From NCBI GenBank assembly GCA_965153355.1, contig OZ231127.1, forward strand, positions 78,988,001 to 79,052,000: a DNA stretch of 64,000 nt. Direction: 5' to 3'. Positions 1 to 11,219 of this stretch are shown piece by piece. Below the pieces are notes generated by a model. The model saw only the letters and a program-made list of their open reading frames with translations, did not search any database and was not told the origin of the DNA. How positions within the stretch are numbered: position 1 is the first letter of the stretch; each line of letters opens with the position of its first letter. A program made the position numbers and the translations under genes. The DNA comes from Flaccisagitta enflata. Taxonomy: Eukaryota; Chaetognatha; Sagittoidea; Aphragmophora.

Positions 1-479
1 CCAGTGCAAATCACGCACTTCTTGTCACATCTACACCGTGGGGATGTCACGCATCAATGTAAATGCAGTTTAACTTTGGGTTAGTGTTAGGGCTAAGGGT
101 TGACTTGGTTTTATGTACAACAGCCTAACGCAATAAAGCCACTCGAATTAAAGCTTTGCTATGTCCATGGATTCGGGAAAAAAATCTGCGGCAAGGAAGA
201 ACTGAATTCCACCAGTCATTCCCATGTCCTCGCAAAATCTCTTTCCCTGATCGAGCGTAAGGCCGCCAACATAAACATATGTCAAATGGAGAAAACAAGC
301 ATTGAGTCGCTGATTCAATTGTACATTTTCAATCTCAATCAAATTTGAATTTTCAGCTCTAATTTGTTTTTTCAATTTCAATTCCATTTCTCAATTCTCA
401 ATTTCTCAATTTCATTCATTGTAATTTTTTCCCTGTTTCGACGCGCTCATTACTCATTAAAGTATGGTTTCTACTTTTT

Positions 480-964
480 GGGCAGCGGCCCCAAAGGGGT
501 TGATGACTCATGTTTTCACACATATGGGGGATTTTTTCCTCCTTCCCCTCCTTATCCTTCTTTTTTGTACCCCCCCCCCCCGGCCCTGACTCAGATCCTA
601 GCCTCAAGGCCCAAATCCCAGCCTTGGGGTCAAAATCTCAGCCTTTAGGCCCAAATCTCAACCTCAAAGCCCAAATCCTATCCTTGAATCCCCAAGACTG
701 GGATTTGGGGCTCATGGGAGGGTTTTGGGCTTCAAGGCTGGGATTTGGACCTCAAGGCTGGGATTTGGGCCTTTAGATGAGACAGAGCCTGAGTCGGGAG
801 GGAGGATGAGGAGAAGGAGGAAGAAGGAGGAAAATCCCCCATATGTGTATAAGAATAGGTCATCAACCACTTTGGGGCCGCTGCCCTGCTCCCCCTTCAA
901 GTTTTACCACAACCTACTTTGGCAGGGTATGGGTACTGCTGACCATCTAATGCATTTGCGACTA
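480..964. mobile_element. GGGCAGCGGCCCC inverted-repeat element, copy 1
   Basis: An inverted repeat starts GGGCAGCGGCCCCAAAG at 480 and its complement ends near 886. An outer segment to 964 (TAGTCGCAAATGCATTAGAT on the minus strand) matches copies at 15961 and 50588. The core holds repeats of about 20 bp around CTGGGATTTGG. Confidence 0.6.
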
Positions 965-967
965 TTC

Positions 968-2380
968 TTAAAGTGTCATGCAAAGAAGAGTAGTTTATCA
1001 ATACTTAACTTTTCATCCATCTCCAAGACAGCATTACTCCTGTAAGTTTCTCATCTTTCGACTAAGTAGTTTACGGCTGATCAATTTCTATTTCTAGTCA
1101 TGTAATTGCATAAAATATGATTTGCTGCAAGCTGCTGCCAAAAATGCTAGGGTGTTAATTTTGGATATTAAAAAACTGATTAAAATGAATCTTGCTGCAG
1201 TACATATTTCAACTGAAAATATCACAATGTACTGATCATCAACCTCCAGAAATTTTTTCCCACTTTTTCCGAAATTTTGGTGATTTGCCGCAATTTGCTG
1301 CAATATTGTAGTAGATTTGCAGCAACTCACAGCTATCACAAAGATGTAGACATAATTCAACATTGCACTGTACGTTGCTCATCTCAGTCACTCGCCTTAA
1401 AATGATTTTGAAGTCTTTTCTGTATGCAATACCAGTTTAAAAGAACCGTTATGTAGAAAAACACCTTTTTTCCTCAAAAATCAGTAGTCAAGTGGTAATG
1501 ATATGTATCCATGATGCGCCGACCCTTTAGGGAAAATTCCTACCCAGTTAGGGGTCTGGACAGTTAGGAATGATGTACCACCAAGGTTTACTTGTCGAGT
1601 TTGGATGATATTGAACCTTTATGGGTCCCCAACACATATAGCACCGCCCTCTACTAAAAGCGGGCAATCGCTTCCACACTCATGTTCTCGATTCCCTCAT
1701 CACGATCACGAGAGAATCGAGGACACTTGGAAAAATCTCATTCAAGGTTGAAACAATTGACTTTTCATGCCGATATTGTTCACTTTATACATCGCTGCAA
1801 GTGTCTATCTTTTGCCCGAGTAACGGATCTATGGTCCCTCATTTTTCTATTGAATGTGGTCACGAACATAACTTCCGTTTTTGAACGAATGGAAACAACA
1901 TTGCAAATGGCGCCGCGCTGAATCGCTTTACCCTGAAATGAAACGTGCAATTGCACTCGTATGAACATGAAGGAACGCAGAGAGATGAATTCGCGTTTCA
2001 TTATGCACAATATCAAACCCCACAAATGATTTAACCCCCATCCCTCCGACTCCCCTCTTAAAAAAGCAACTTCCCGACAGCGGTGTAGGGAAGAAGAAGT
2101 GAGGAAGAAAACAACGACACAAAGGCGTTAGATGGTCAACGGTAGGGTTGATGCTGTTAGAGGAGCTGTTAGCAGCGGCCCCAAAAAGACTGTTTCAAAG
2201 CAAAGATTTTTCGAAGTAGAGATGTGAGCCTGTTATAAGCGGCATTCCGTTGGTAGCGGATCCGTAAGAGCGGGGTTCGATTTTATATTTCCGCCCCTGC
2301 AAGAGAGACAGCGGAAGACAGCGCGGCGGAGACCGAAATCTAGACTAGAGGTAAGGCAGGGAGGGGATGACAATAAGAGA
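968..2380. other. Intergenic, no supported gene
   Basis: This is AT-rich sequence with short open frames lacking recognisable domains. A fragment near 2125-2180 resembles the outer arm of the GGGCAGCGGCCCC element. A weak tRNA-like patch at 2236-2295 is too short to be a tRNA. Confidence 0.4.
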
Positions 2381-2381
2381 T

Positions 2382-2582
<201 letters not shown>

Positions 2583-2983
2583 GGGAATAAAAAAAAGTTT
2601 CCGGTCTCCTTGGTTTTTGAAGTACGTGACAAAAACGGAAATGGAAACAGAATTCAAATCGCTCTCAAGAAACAAAGAATATTTGCACTAAAAGTTTCCT
2701 ATTTCCTCCAAACTACGACTTTATCCAAACCCATACTTCAACTGCTCATCCCCTCACCATTTTCTTCTATCTAAAATCATTTACCACCACCCGCACCACC
2801 AATACCATATCTGATTACGCCACTACTACCACCTTCTTCACCACTTTACCATACTATACTATACCACATTATACAGACTGTTTATACTATACCATTCCCC
2901 CCCCCCCCCGTACTTTTTTTTCTGCATCGTTACAATAAATACACGCCCTTTCTATGTTCGCCAAAGCACGATTCTTAAACATA

Positions 2984-3148
2984 CAGTTGAACCACACTCC
3001 AACGGACCGCTTTTCATAGAATTTCCGCCTAAAACAAATAATTATTTTTTGTCCCTTTCTTTTATTTCCTGAATTAGCTATGATAGAATTCTGCTTACAA
3101 CATGATGTAGAGTAGTCCCCTATATTCCGTTAAAGCGGGATTCAACTG
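2984..3148. mobile_element. Pogo/Tigger-like MITE, TA target duplication
   Basis: Inverted ends CAGTTGAACCACACTCC and GCGGGATTCAACTG are flanked by TA on both sides. 165 bp, no coding capacity. The same family as 5914-6092. Confidence 0.65.
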
Positions 3149-3356
3149 TACTCTTGACAATCAACCAGACGTGCACATTGGCCTTTTCTTATCTTTCGCA
3201 GCCTCATCACAAGCTTCTACCAGTACCACAGCGTTTCCACCTTTGGACAAAATGAGAGATTCCCTGCACGATTTTGTTTTTATTTCCGAATCCTGCGCCA
3301 GAGCGAATTTAATTGGAATAGCTTTGGGCCGTAATACATTAAACCCAGCCAACCCT

Positions 3357-3444
3357 TAGCCCTAAAGCTAACCCTGTCCCTAACCCTAACCCTTAAACTA
3401 TCCCCAACCCTAACCCTAACCCTAAACCCACCCCTAACCCTAAT
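3357..3444 (-). repeat. Interstitial telomere-like (TTAGGG)n
   Basis: About fourteen degenerate CCCTAA units, some exact and tandem, lie directly next to the 3' end of a hairpin-family element. This supports an animal-type TTAGGG telomere repeat. A weaker match is at 78-103. Confidence 0.75.
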
Positions 3445-3448
3445 TTAA

Positions 3449-3670
3449 ACAAGCCCGATCGGGCAACTAGATGCGTCATCTGCGTGATTTGAAACTCGTT
3501 TGTCGATCGTTTGATTCAGTATAGAATCTCGCCGTGTCCAAAAAAAGCCGATAAACTTGGTTTTTGAACAGGCGTAACGGACCGACGGACGGACGGACGG
3601 ACCGACCGACGGACGGACCGACCGACGGACGGACGGACAGACCCTCTTATAGAGATGCGATGACGCATCT
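3449..3670 (-). mobile_element. Hairpin/GTCC family element, GATGCG subfamily
   Basis: Read on the minus strand it begins AGATGCGTCATCGCATCT (a hairpin), then CTATAAGAGG, then a GTCC/GTCG array, then GATGACGCATCT, ending GGGCTTGTTT. The 3' 12-mer is the exact inverse complement of the 5' terminus. Confidence 0.65.
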
Positions 3671-4171
3671 AAAAACCGCTTAAATAGTCTTGAAAACAAA
3701 AGATCACAGGGGATTGTACAATTGTACCCCACCTTTTGAGTCCCTTCCCCCTACCCGTACCCGTGTTTTCGCTATGGTCTCCTTTTCGGCGATATTTTGT
3801 AAGATCTCAGTTGATATAAACTGTTGTTGTTTGTCTTTGCGCCTCATCACCTCGAAGAAAACAAAAGGAAAAAGGTCGAGAAGAAAGAGATAGTTTTTGA
3901 ACAAACGGAAGTGGATTGAGTGTGGCAAGGAAATGGCGAAATCGCAAAACTCTCCCTTCCGTTTTCTCTCAAAGTTGTAAACAACATGGTCCTCTACATG
4001 AATGAACATATACGGACAGTCGTGAACATATATGCTCATCTCGATGAGCAAGTCGTAAAAAGCTTGCTTTCTTTGATAGCTATACTTTTATATTATATTT
4101 ATATTATATTATATTATATTTCGACATTAAGTTTCAAAGTTGGGCATTTTTTGCCGATATCTTCTGACTTA

Positions 4172-4950
4172 CAGTATGATTGTTTTCGTTTGTAACATTT
4201 CATGACGACATAATTCTTAAAGTAATTGAAATAATTGAATTCTGAAAAAAGTTCCTAAAAGACTATGAAAATACATTTTATAACATATCAATCAAAGGAT
4301 CTATTTAGAAAAATCTGATTCTCTCGTGAAAAAAATGAACTACTGGACCAACTTGAAAGTTGTAAAATTGAAAAATTTGAGAAAATTTAACAGATGGACT
4401 GTTTACCTTTAAATTGTTCTCATTTCTAAACGGTTTGAGCTACAGATGCCAGATTGGTCTCAAATGAAAGATAATTTGATCTAGTTTTAAGGTTTTCTGA
4501 TGAGTAAGCACTGATTTGATGTTTTGAATACAATTTATTAACTATAGGCACATACTTTTGTTAAATTTCTAAAAATGATCTCATCTCTTTCATGTTTTGT
4601 ATGATATGTGTTTCCAAACAGGTTTCTTTCTTTTTATTTTCTAAAACTACTTCAAATTATCTTTCATTTGAGACCAACCTGGTATTTGTAGGTCAAATCG
4701 TTTAGAAATAAGAGCGATACAAAGAAAAACAGTTTATCTCAAGACATGAAAAACAGTTCATTTTAGCCAAATATGACTTACAACAAATAGTAAGAAATCT
4801 GGATCCAAATTTTGTTAAAAAGTTTTGGGATTTTAATACTATAAAATGTATTTTCAATATCTTTCACTATCTTTTTTCAGAATATGATTATCTCTACAAC
4901 TTTAAAAGTTATGTCGTCATGAAATGTTACAAACGAAAACAATCATACTG
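4172..4950. mobile_element. Long-inverted-repeat element, TA target duplication
   Basis: The ends CAGTATGATTGTTTTCGTTT and its inverse complement are flanked by TA. 779 bp and palindromic over long stretches, with no coding capacity. It contains the internal motif TTGAGCTACAGATGCCAGA, shared with other TA elements here. Related to 41361-41921. Confidence 0.7.
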
Positions 4951-5265
4951 TAGTTAAAAATAACGCAGGAAAATCTCTCAAAAAAAGACCCTTTCAAATT
5001 CCATTACGTTTTCCCACAAGTAGTCCTCAACAAGTTTCATTCCAGCTTAGCGTCACCACATAGATGGGTAAATAAAAAAAAAGCATAAATGGACGAAAGA
5101 AAAAGGTTAGCTAGGAATTTTGAAAAAGGTTGAAACTACACCATGCTGACTGATGGTGATTCCAATTTCAAAACCCCGTTGATAATTCTATCGCGTCCCC
5201 CAGAAAGAATATTGGAAAAATATCTGAATTTTGCGATGATTGCATTAATACTGTACTACTTTTTT

Positions 5266-5444
5266 AGTCGCGTGCACGCGACTCTACACTCCGCTTTGTC
5301 CGTCGGTCGGTCGGTTGGTCACACATTACTTTTTTATGATTTTTATTTCTGGACCTCACTGCTCCTGCCCAAATGGTCAAGTGACTTCAAATATGGCCCC
5401 TGCCCACCCGCACGCGACTTCGGTAGCCGTGTATCCGGCCTTGT
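5266..5444 (+). mobile_element. Hairpin/GTCC family element
   Basis: Starts AGTCGCGTGCACGCGACTCT, has a GTCGGTCGG core and the conserved CTCCTGCCCAAATGGTCAAG block, and ends CGTGTATCCGGCCTTGTT. Confidence 0.7.
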
Positions 5445-5913
5445 TTATAAATATTGTGAAAATGTTTTTGGATTTTAGAATCTTGTAATCAAAATTCATC
5501 TATTCATAAAATTGTATTTGGTAATAAGTATTTCAGATAGTAAATGAAAAAGTTTATAATGGTCTGTTTAGTATTTTTTAATGAGCAACACAATACACAA
5601 ATACAATACAAGGCTTCATTCAGCCTTGAAAATAAGGACGTTCGGAAAAAAAGTTTTTACTTTTTTATACTTTGAGTAAGTAATTGGAGACGAATGCGGG
5701 TTGAGATTATCGCCCAAATCGGGACGATGATGACGATAATGACGACGAAAGTGTTAACGATTTTGTCCACTGGTCATTTTCAGCGTCGTCCTTGTCTCTT
5801 GGGGGTAGCTAGCAATTTTCCGTACTTATTTATGCGGTTGTATGTGACTCTTTCTCCGTTACTCTCCAAAAGTTATTAATCTCGATATCAAATTCAACAA
5901 GGAAATATCATTT

Positions 5914-6092
5914 CAGTTAAACCCCGCTCTAACGGTTCCGCTTTCAAAGGAATTCTGTCTCCAACAGATCCTATATATTTGTCCCTTCAACCTATTTTCT
6001 TTTTTTTTTCCTGTATTGGGTAAAACAGAATTTCATTTATAATCAAAAAAATCTATCAGTCCCCTGAAATCCGTTAGAGCGGGATTCAACTG
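5914..6092. mobile_element. Pogo/Tigger-like MITE upstream of the HEPN-kelch gene
   Basis: Inverted ends CAGTTAAACCCCGCTCTAAC and GTTAGAGCGGGATTCAACTG. 179 bp. TA follows on the right and TT (mutated) precedes on the left. It lies 45 bp before the ATG, so it probably contributes promoter or 5' UTR sequence. Confidence 0.62.
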
Positions 6093-6137
6093 TAGTTTGA
6101 TCCCAAAATATTTCCCATCAAATAACATTTTGATATC

Positions 6138-6801
6138 ATGGCCTCAAACTATTGGACTGATGGTCGTCAACGAATGTGCCGCCTACAAGCCGCGTTTGTC
6201 CGTATGAATGATATCGTCAGAGACTTGGTAGACATACGCTTCTCCGATATACATGGACATGACTACCCAAGCCTCACCGACCATTGGCAACAATGGTGCT
6301 ACGACAACCACGGCTACATCAAGAAGTATCGTTACTGGAAGGGTCAACCGAAGGAGAAGTACCTGGAGCAAGAGATCCCGACCCTGAACGAGGCGGATGT
6401 CAGTTTCTTCATTCATCTCATGACTGATATTGATCCCAATTGTCCGGCCATCAAACTGTTTCAAGTTGCTCGCAATCTGATCGCTCACATGACCGAAACT
6501 GAGCTCGACGAGTTTGCCTTTCAAGACCGCTTCCACATGATCATCGAAGCCGTCAACGCTGGCTTCCAAACCCATCCAACGGCGTGGAGGAAATGGAGAG
6601 CAATCCTCGAAAGTATACGCGCAGATGACATCGCTCGTGTGGAGCAACTCCAAACTCAGTTTCAGAGACAAGCTGAAACTGTAAGAGTAGAGATGTCACA
6701 AAAAAACCTCAGTTTTAGCAGCATCCAACATTTCACAAATGTGCAAAATAACTACAACATCCTCACTCTCGCTGGCGATCCAAAACAACATACGCCACCA
6801 G
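6138..6801 (+). CDS. Exon 1: HEPN-like domain
   Basis: It opens with ATGG at 6138 and runs 664 nt to donor G|GTAAGA, phase 1. It encodes residues 1-221. The region around residues 105-142 (R112...H117, followed by an amphipathic helix) matches the HEPN signature. Codon usage is more GC-rich than the flanking introns, as expected of real coding sequence. The tail from about residue 160 is predicted coiled or helical. A TA-type MITE ends 45 bp before the ATG. Confidence 0.8.
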
Positions 6802-9800
6802 GTAAGAATGTCTAAAAATATCGTTACCTCTTTTTCTCCGATAATCGCTAGATTGGCTGCTGACAGGCAGCAAGCTACATGGTTGCATCATTCTGTATGT
6901 TTCTTTTCTTATTCTCAGCAACATTTCCACTGTTGCGATTGCCTTCGTCATCACTGAGGACGCCTGAGGTAAAATCAAACCACGACGAAGTCATGGAGAC
7001 ATCCCTAGATGCATCGTCGGCATTGAGGACGCATGAAGTAATAGCGAGCAACGACGAAGTCATAGAGACATGCCTAGATGCGTCGTCGGCATCTCTCGAA
7101 TCGGAGGGTCCAATGAATAACTCCCACGTTGGTAGCGCAGAAATCATCACAGATCCCGATGAAAACAAGTCCAGATGCGTTGATAAATTCGGCAACAGAT
7201 GGCGAACTATGAGCGTTATCTTAACCTTCATTTCTGCCATTTTGCTGGTGGTTGTGGTTGGTATCTTAGTCAAGTGTCCGTACCAAACAAATGTTCAAAG
7301 TAAGTCTTCTGTTGTATTCTAAAACCAATGGCAATGCATGACCAGTTTTGACCACACTTGCACTTTTTAATCATGTTCCAGTTAGTTGGTTTGTTTCTTC
7401 CATCTTTTCTTTTTTTCTCTCTTTCTTTCGTTCTTTCTCTTTCTTTTTCCATTTCCATTTTTGGCAAAGAAATCGGCCGAAAAAGTCATTTCTTTGCTTT
7501 ACGGGACGCTCTGAAAATTATGTGGGTGGTGTGACAGACATTTAGAGAAAACTGGTGGGTGTGACAGACATTTGGAGAAAATTGGTTGGTGTGACAGACT
7601 GACAGACGGAGAAAACTGTGGGAACTTAGTGTTTCACTATCGTGGAACACAATACTCAAAAAGAATATATGAGGCATCGGGAGCCGCTGACCATGTGACG
7701 CTAGAGCGACCTGTTTACTTTTCCGACAGTTACAGGCAGTTTTTGCCTCACTCCTCCTAGCTCCTGCCCAAATGCATGAGTAGTCTTTTTTATCTCTGCC
7801 CCTGCCCACCTGCACGCGACTTGGGTAGCCGTGTATCCGGCCTTGTTTCTTTTACTTTTTCTCTACTTTTTTTCCAGCAAGCCCCACTAATGCAGCCGCG
7901 ATATCCACGAGTGGGAACTATGCAAGCACCCAAACAATAAGTGGCCAGGCAGAAATATCCACACAATCAGGAGCCTCAAATACATCTACTACAGGTGTAT
8001 TTTTGTAAAAAACAAGATGGGACACACGGCAACCATTGCACAAAGGGCACAATACAAATAATAAGGCGAATAAGTAATGAACTTTTTATATCAATTTTTG
8101 ACTGATAGACCAATAGATAGGCCTTGTTCAAAGTGAACCACACCAGTTTCAAACAGTACTTCGACATATATTGACAAGAAAGTAGTTCAAACTAATGTTT
8201 TCCTCTTTATACTAATATCAAGAGAAAGAAAAATCCATTGCCGCTTTTTGCTATGAAAAAAAAAGGTTCTGCTTACAGCTAAGGAGATAACGATTCTATG
8301 TTTTAGATATGAAGTTACACTTTTTTCACTTTGCTAGAAATCAGTCATCGCATGTTTCATTGATAATTTTTCCTTTGAAAAATAAAAATGCAACCAAGAG
8401 GCAGTAGAGCTAGAGGGGCAGGAGACACAGCAAAGACACAGGATCTCAGTATCTTAGTCATGTACCCGTATCAAATGAGTGTTACAGGGTCATCCACCTG
8501 AGTTGTTGGATTCTGTTAAGCTTTTACTCTCAGATGCCAAGAGACATGGATTTGAAATTGATCATGTCTTAAAGAGTATAGATTGACATTTTTTGTGTAA
8601 AAATTTCAGCCATTTTGGTCAAGTAGTTTGTCTTTTACGTAAATTTGAAGTAACACAAGTATTTTACCATTTTGCAGATTGTCCATCAGAAATTCAGAAT
8701 TCTGCTTGCATTCATGTTAATTTTTTTTTATTATTCACGCCATAGAGAGAAAATTAATCTCAAATGGAAGATAAACTGACAAACATATTGAAATACTTTA
8801 TTATCATCACTGATTCAAGCCTGTTTTGGATTGATTACTAAAAAAATTCAAAAAACTTATTAGGGTGATAATTTGCACAATTCCTAGAAAATCTGCTCAG
8901 TTTTGAAATGAAAGCTTTACGTTAAAATCCATATTAAAGACAAACTACTTGACCAAAATGGCTGAAATTTTTATACAAAAAATGTCAATCTATACTCTTT
9001 AAGACTTGATCAATTTCAAATCCATATCTCTTGGCATCAGAGAGTAAAAGCTTAACAGAATCCGACAACTTAGGTGGATGACCCTGTATAAGTAACTCTT
9101 ATGTTGTATCATACAACCCAATGCATGACCAAACTTGCATTTTATAATCATCTTTTAGTTTGTTTGTTTGTTTCTTCCTTCTTTTCTTTTTTTTCTCTCT
9201 TTCTTTTGTACTTTCTTTCTCTTTTTAGTCGCGTGAACGCGACTCTAGAAGCCGCTATGTCGGTCGGTCGGTCTGTCGGTCTGTTGGTTGGTTGGTCCGT
9301 AACTTTTTTGAAATATAGGCTTTATAGTCGTTTTAAAGGTTATTGAAGGTTATTAAAGGTAATTATAGGTAATTTTTGGTAATTATAGGTAATTTTAGGT
9401 AATTTTAGGTAATTGTAGGTAAATATAGGTATTTTAGTAATCTGTATCTTATAAGTCAGAAAAGTTGTCTCGGACTATAAATTGAGGTAATTGTAGGAAA
9501 TATAGGAAATGATGGGTAATTATAGGTGATTATAGATAACATATGGTAATTTAATGTAATTGTAGGTAATTATAGGTATTTACAGGTAGTTGTAGGTAAA
9601 TGTGGGTAATTATAGGAAGATATAGGTACTTAGTTATCTTCATTATCTTTATTACCTTAATTACCCTAAGTACCTTAATTACCTTAATTACCTTTATTAC
9701 CCTTATTACCACGCGACTAAGGTTTGTTGACCTTGTTTTTCTTTCTTTCTCTTTTTTTTCCATTTTCATTTTGGGCAGAGAAATTTTGGATGACAAGAAA

Positions 9801-11151
9801 TCAGCCAAAAAAAAAATTTCTTTGCATTATGGGACGCTCTGAAAATTATGTGGGTGGTATGACAGACTTTTGGAAAAACTGAGTGATGTGACAGATGTTT
9901 GGAGAAAACTGAGTGGTGTGACAGACATTCGGAGAAAATTGGTTGGTGGGAGACAGACAGACAGAGAAAACTGTGGGAATTTAGTGTTCCAATATCATGG
10001 AACACAATCAATTATCAAAAAAATATATGGGGCATCTGGAACCGCTGACCATATGGCGCTTTTGCCATTTGTTTACTTTTCTGGCATTTACAGGAAGTTT
10101 TTGCTTCAGTGTGCCTGCCCAAATGCATGAGTGGCGTTTTCCATCACTGCCCCTGTCCACCTGCATGCGACTTTGGTAGCCGTGTATCCGGCCTTGTTTA
10201 TCTTACTTTCTTTTCAGCAAGTCCCACAAATGCAGCCGCAGTCTCCACGAGTGAGAACTATGCAAGTACCCAAACAATAAGTGGCCAGGCAGAAAAATCC
10301 ACACAATCAGGCGCCTCAAATACATCTACTGCAGGTGTACTTTGTCAAAACAAGACGGGACACACGGGTATTAAGGGCGCAATACAAATAATAAAGCGAA
10401 TAAGCAATGAATTTTTCAGTTAAATTTTTGACTTATAGACCAATAGATATGCCTTATACAGAGTGAACCACAACAGTTTCAAACAATACTTCCCCACACA
10501 TTGACGAGAAAGCAATTTAAACTAATGTTTCCGCTTTATACCATTACTAAGAGAAAGAGAAATCCATTGCCGCCTTTTGCTATGGAGAAAAAAGGTTCTG
10601 CTTTTAGCAAGATAACGTGATAACGGTGATTCTCTGTTTTTGATATGAAGTTACATGTTTTTAGTCGCGTGCACGCGACTCTACAACCCGCTCTGTCCGT
10701 CGGTCGGTCGGTCGTTCGGTTGGTCGGTCGGTCACACTTTACTTTTTTTTATGATTTTATTTCTTTGACCTCACTGCACCTGCCCACATGGTCTGGTGAT
10801 CTCAAATATGGCTCCTGCCCACCCACACGCGACCGTGTATCCGGCCTTGTTTTTTTTTTAAGATTGTTTGCAAAAATATTTTAAAAGTTCAAAACTTGAA
10901 ATTCACCATTTCGAAGCATCGTGCTTCGAGATATGACGTGGCCCAAAATGGGGCCGCTGTATGTCCCGCAACGCGGAGGGTTATAGCGGGATCACAGTGA
11001 TAACATTTCTTTTTTATTCCTCTATAAAGAAGAAAAGACAACAAAGTTACTTTTAGTGGACTTACAGCAGATGTTGTTCTTGTGCCATACCTGGATCAAA
11101 AAACCCTTTGTGCAGAATATCATGAGAGAGAGAGAAAGAGAGAGAGAGAGA

Positions 11152-11219
<68 letters not shown>

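Larger units (their letters stand above)
8452..10662 (+). repeat. Tandem duplication unit 2 (carries exon 4)
   Basis: A diverged copy of 7263-8451. The exon 2 tail copy (8452-8484) is truncated, and exon 4 is the copy of exon 3. Two mobile elements inserted after duplication. Confidence 0.7.

Noticed and set aside
2236-2295. Possible tRNA gene (GTTGGTAGCGG ... GGTTCGATTT)
   Set aside because: The boxes are too close together, the B box is degraded, and no acceptor or anticodon stem can be drawn. At most a tRNA-derived fragment.
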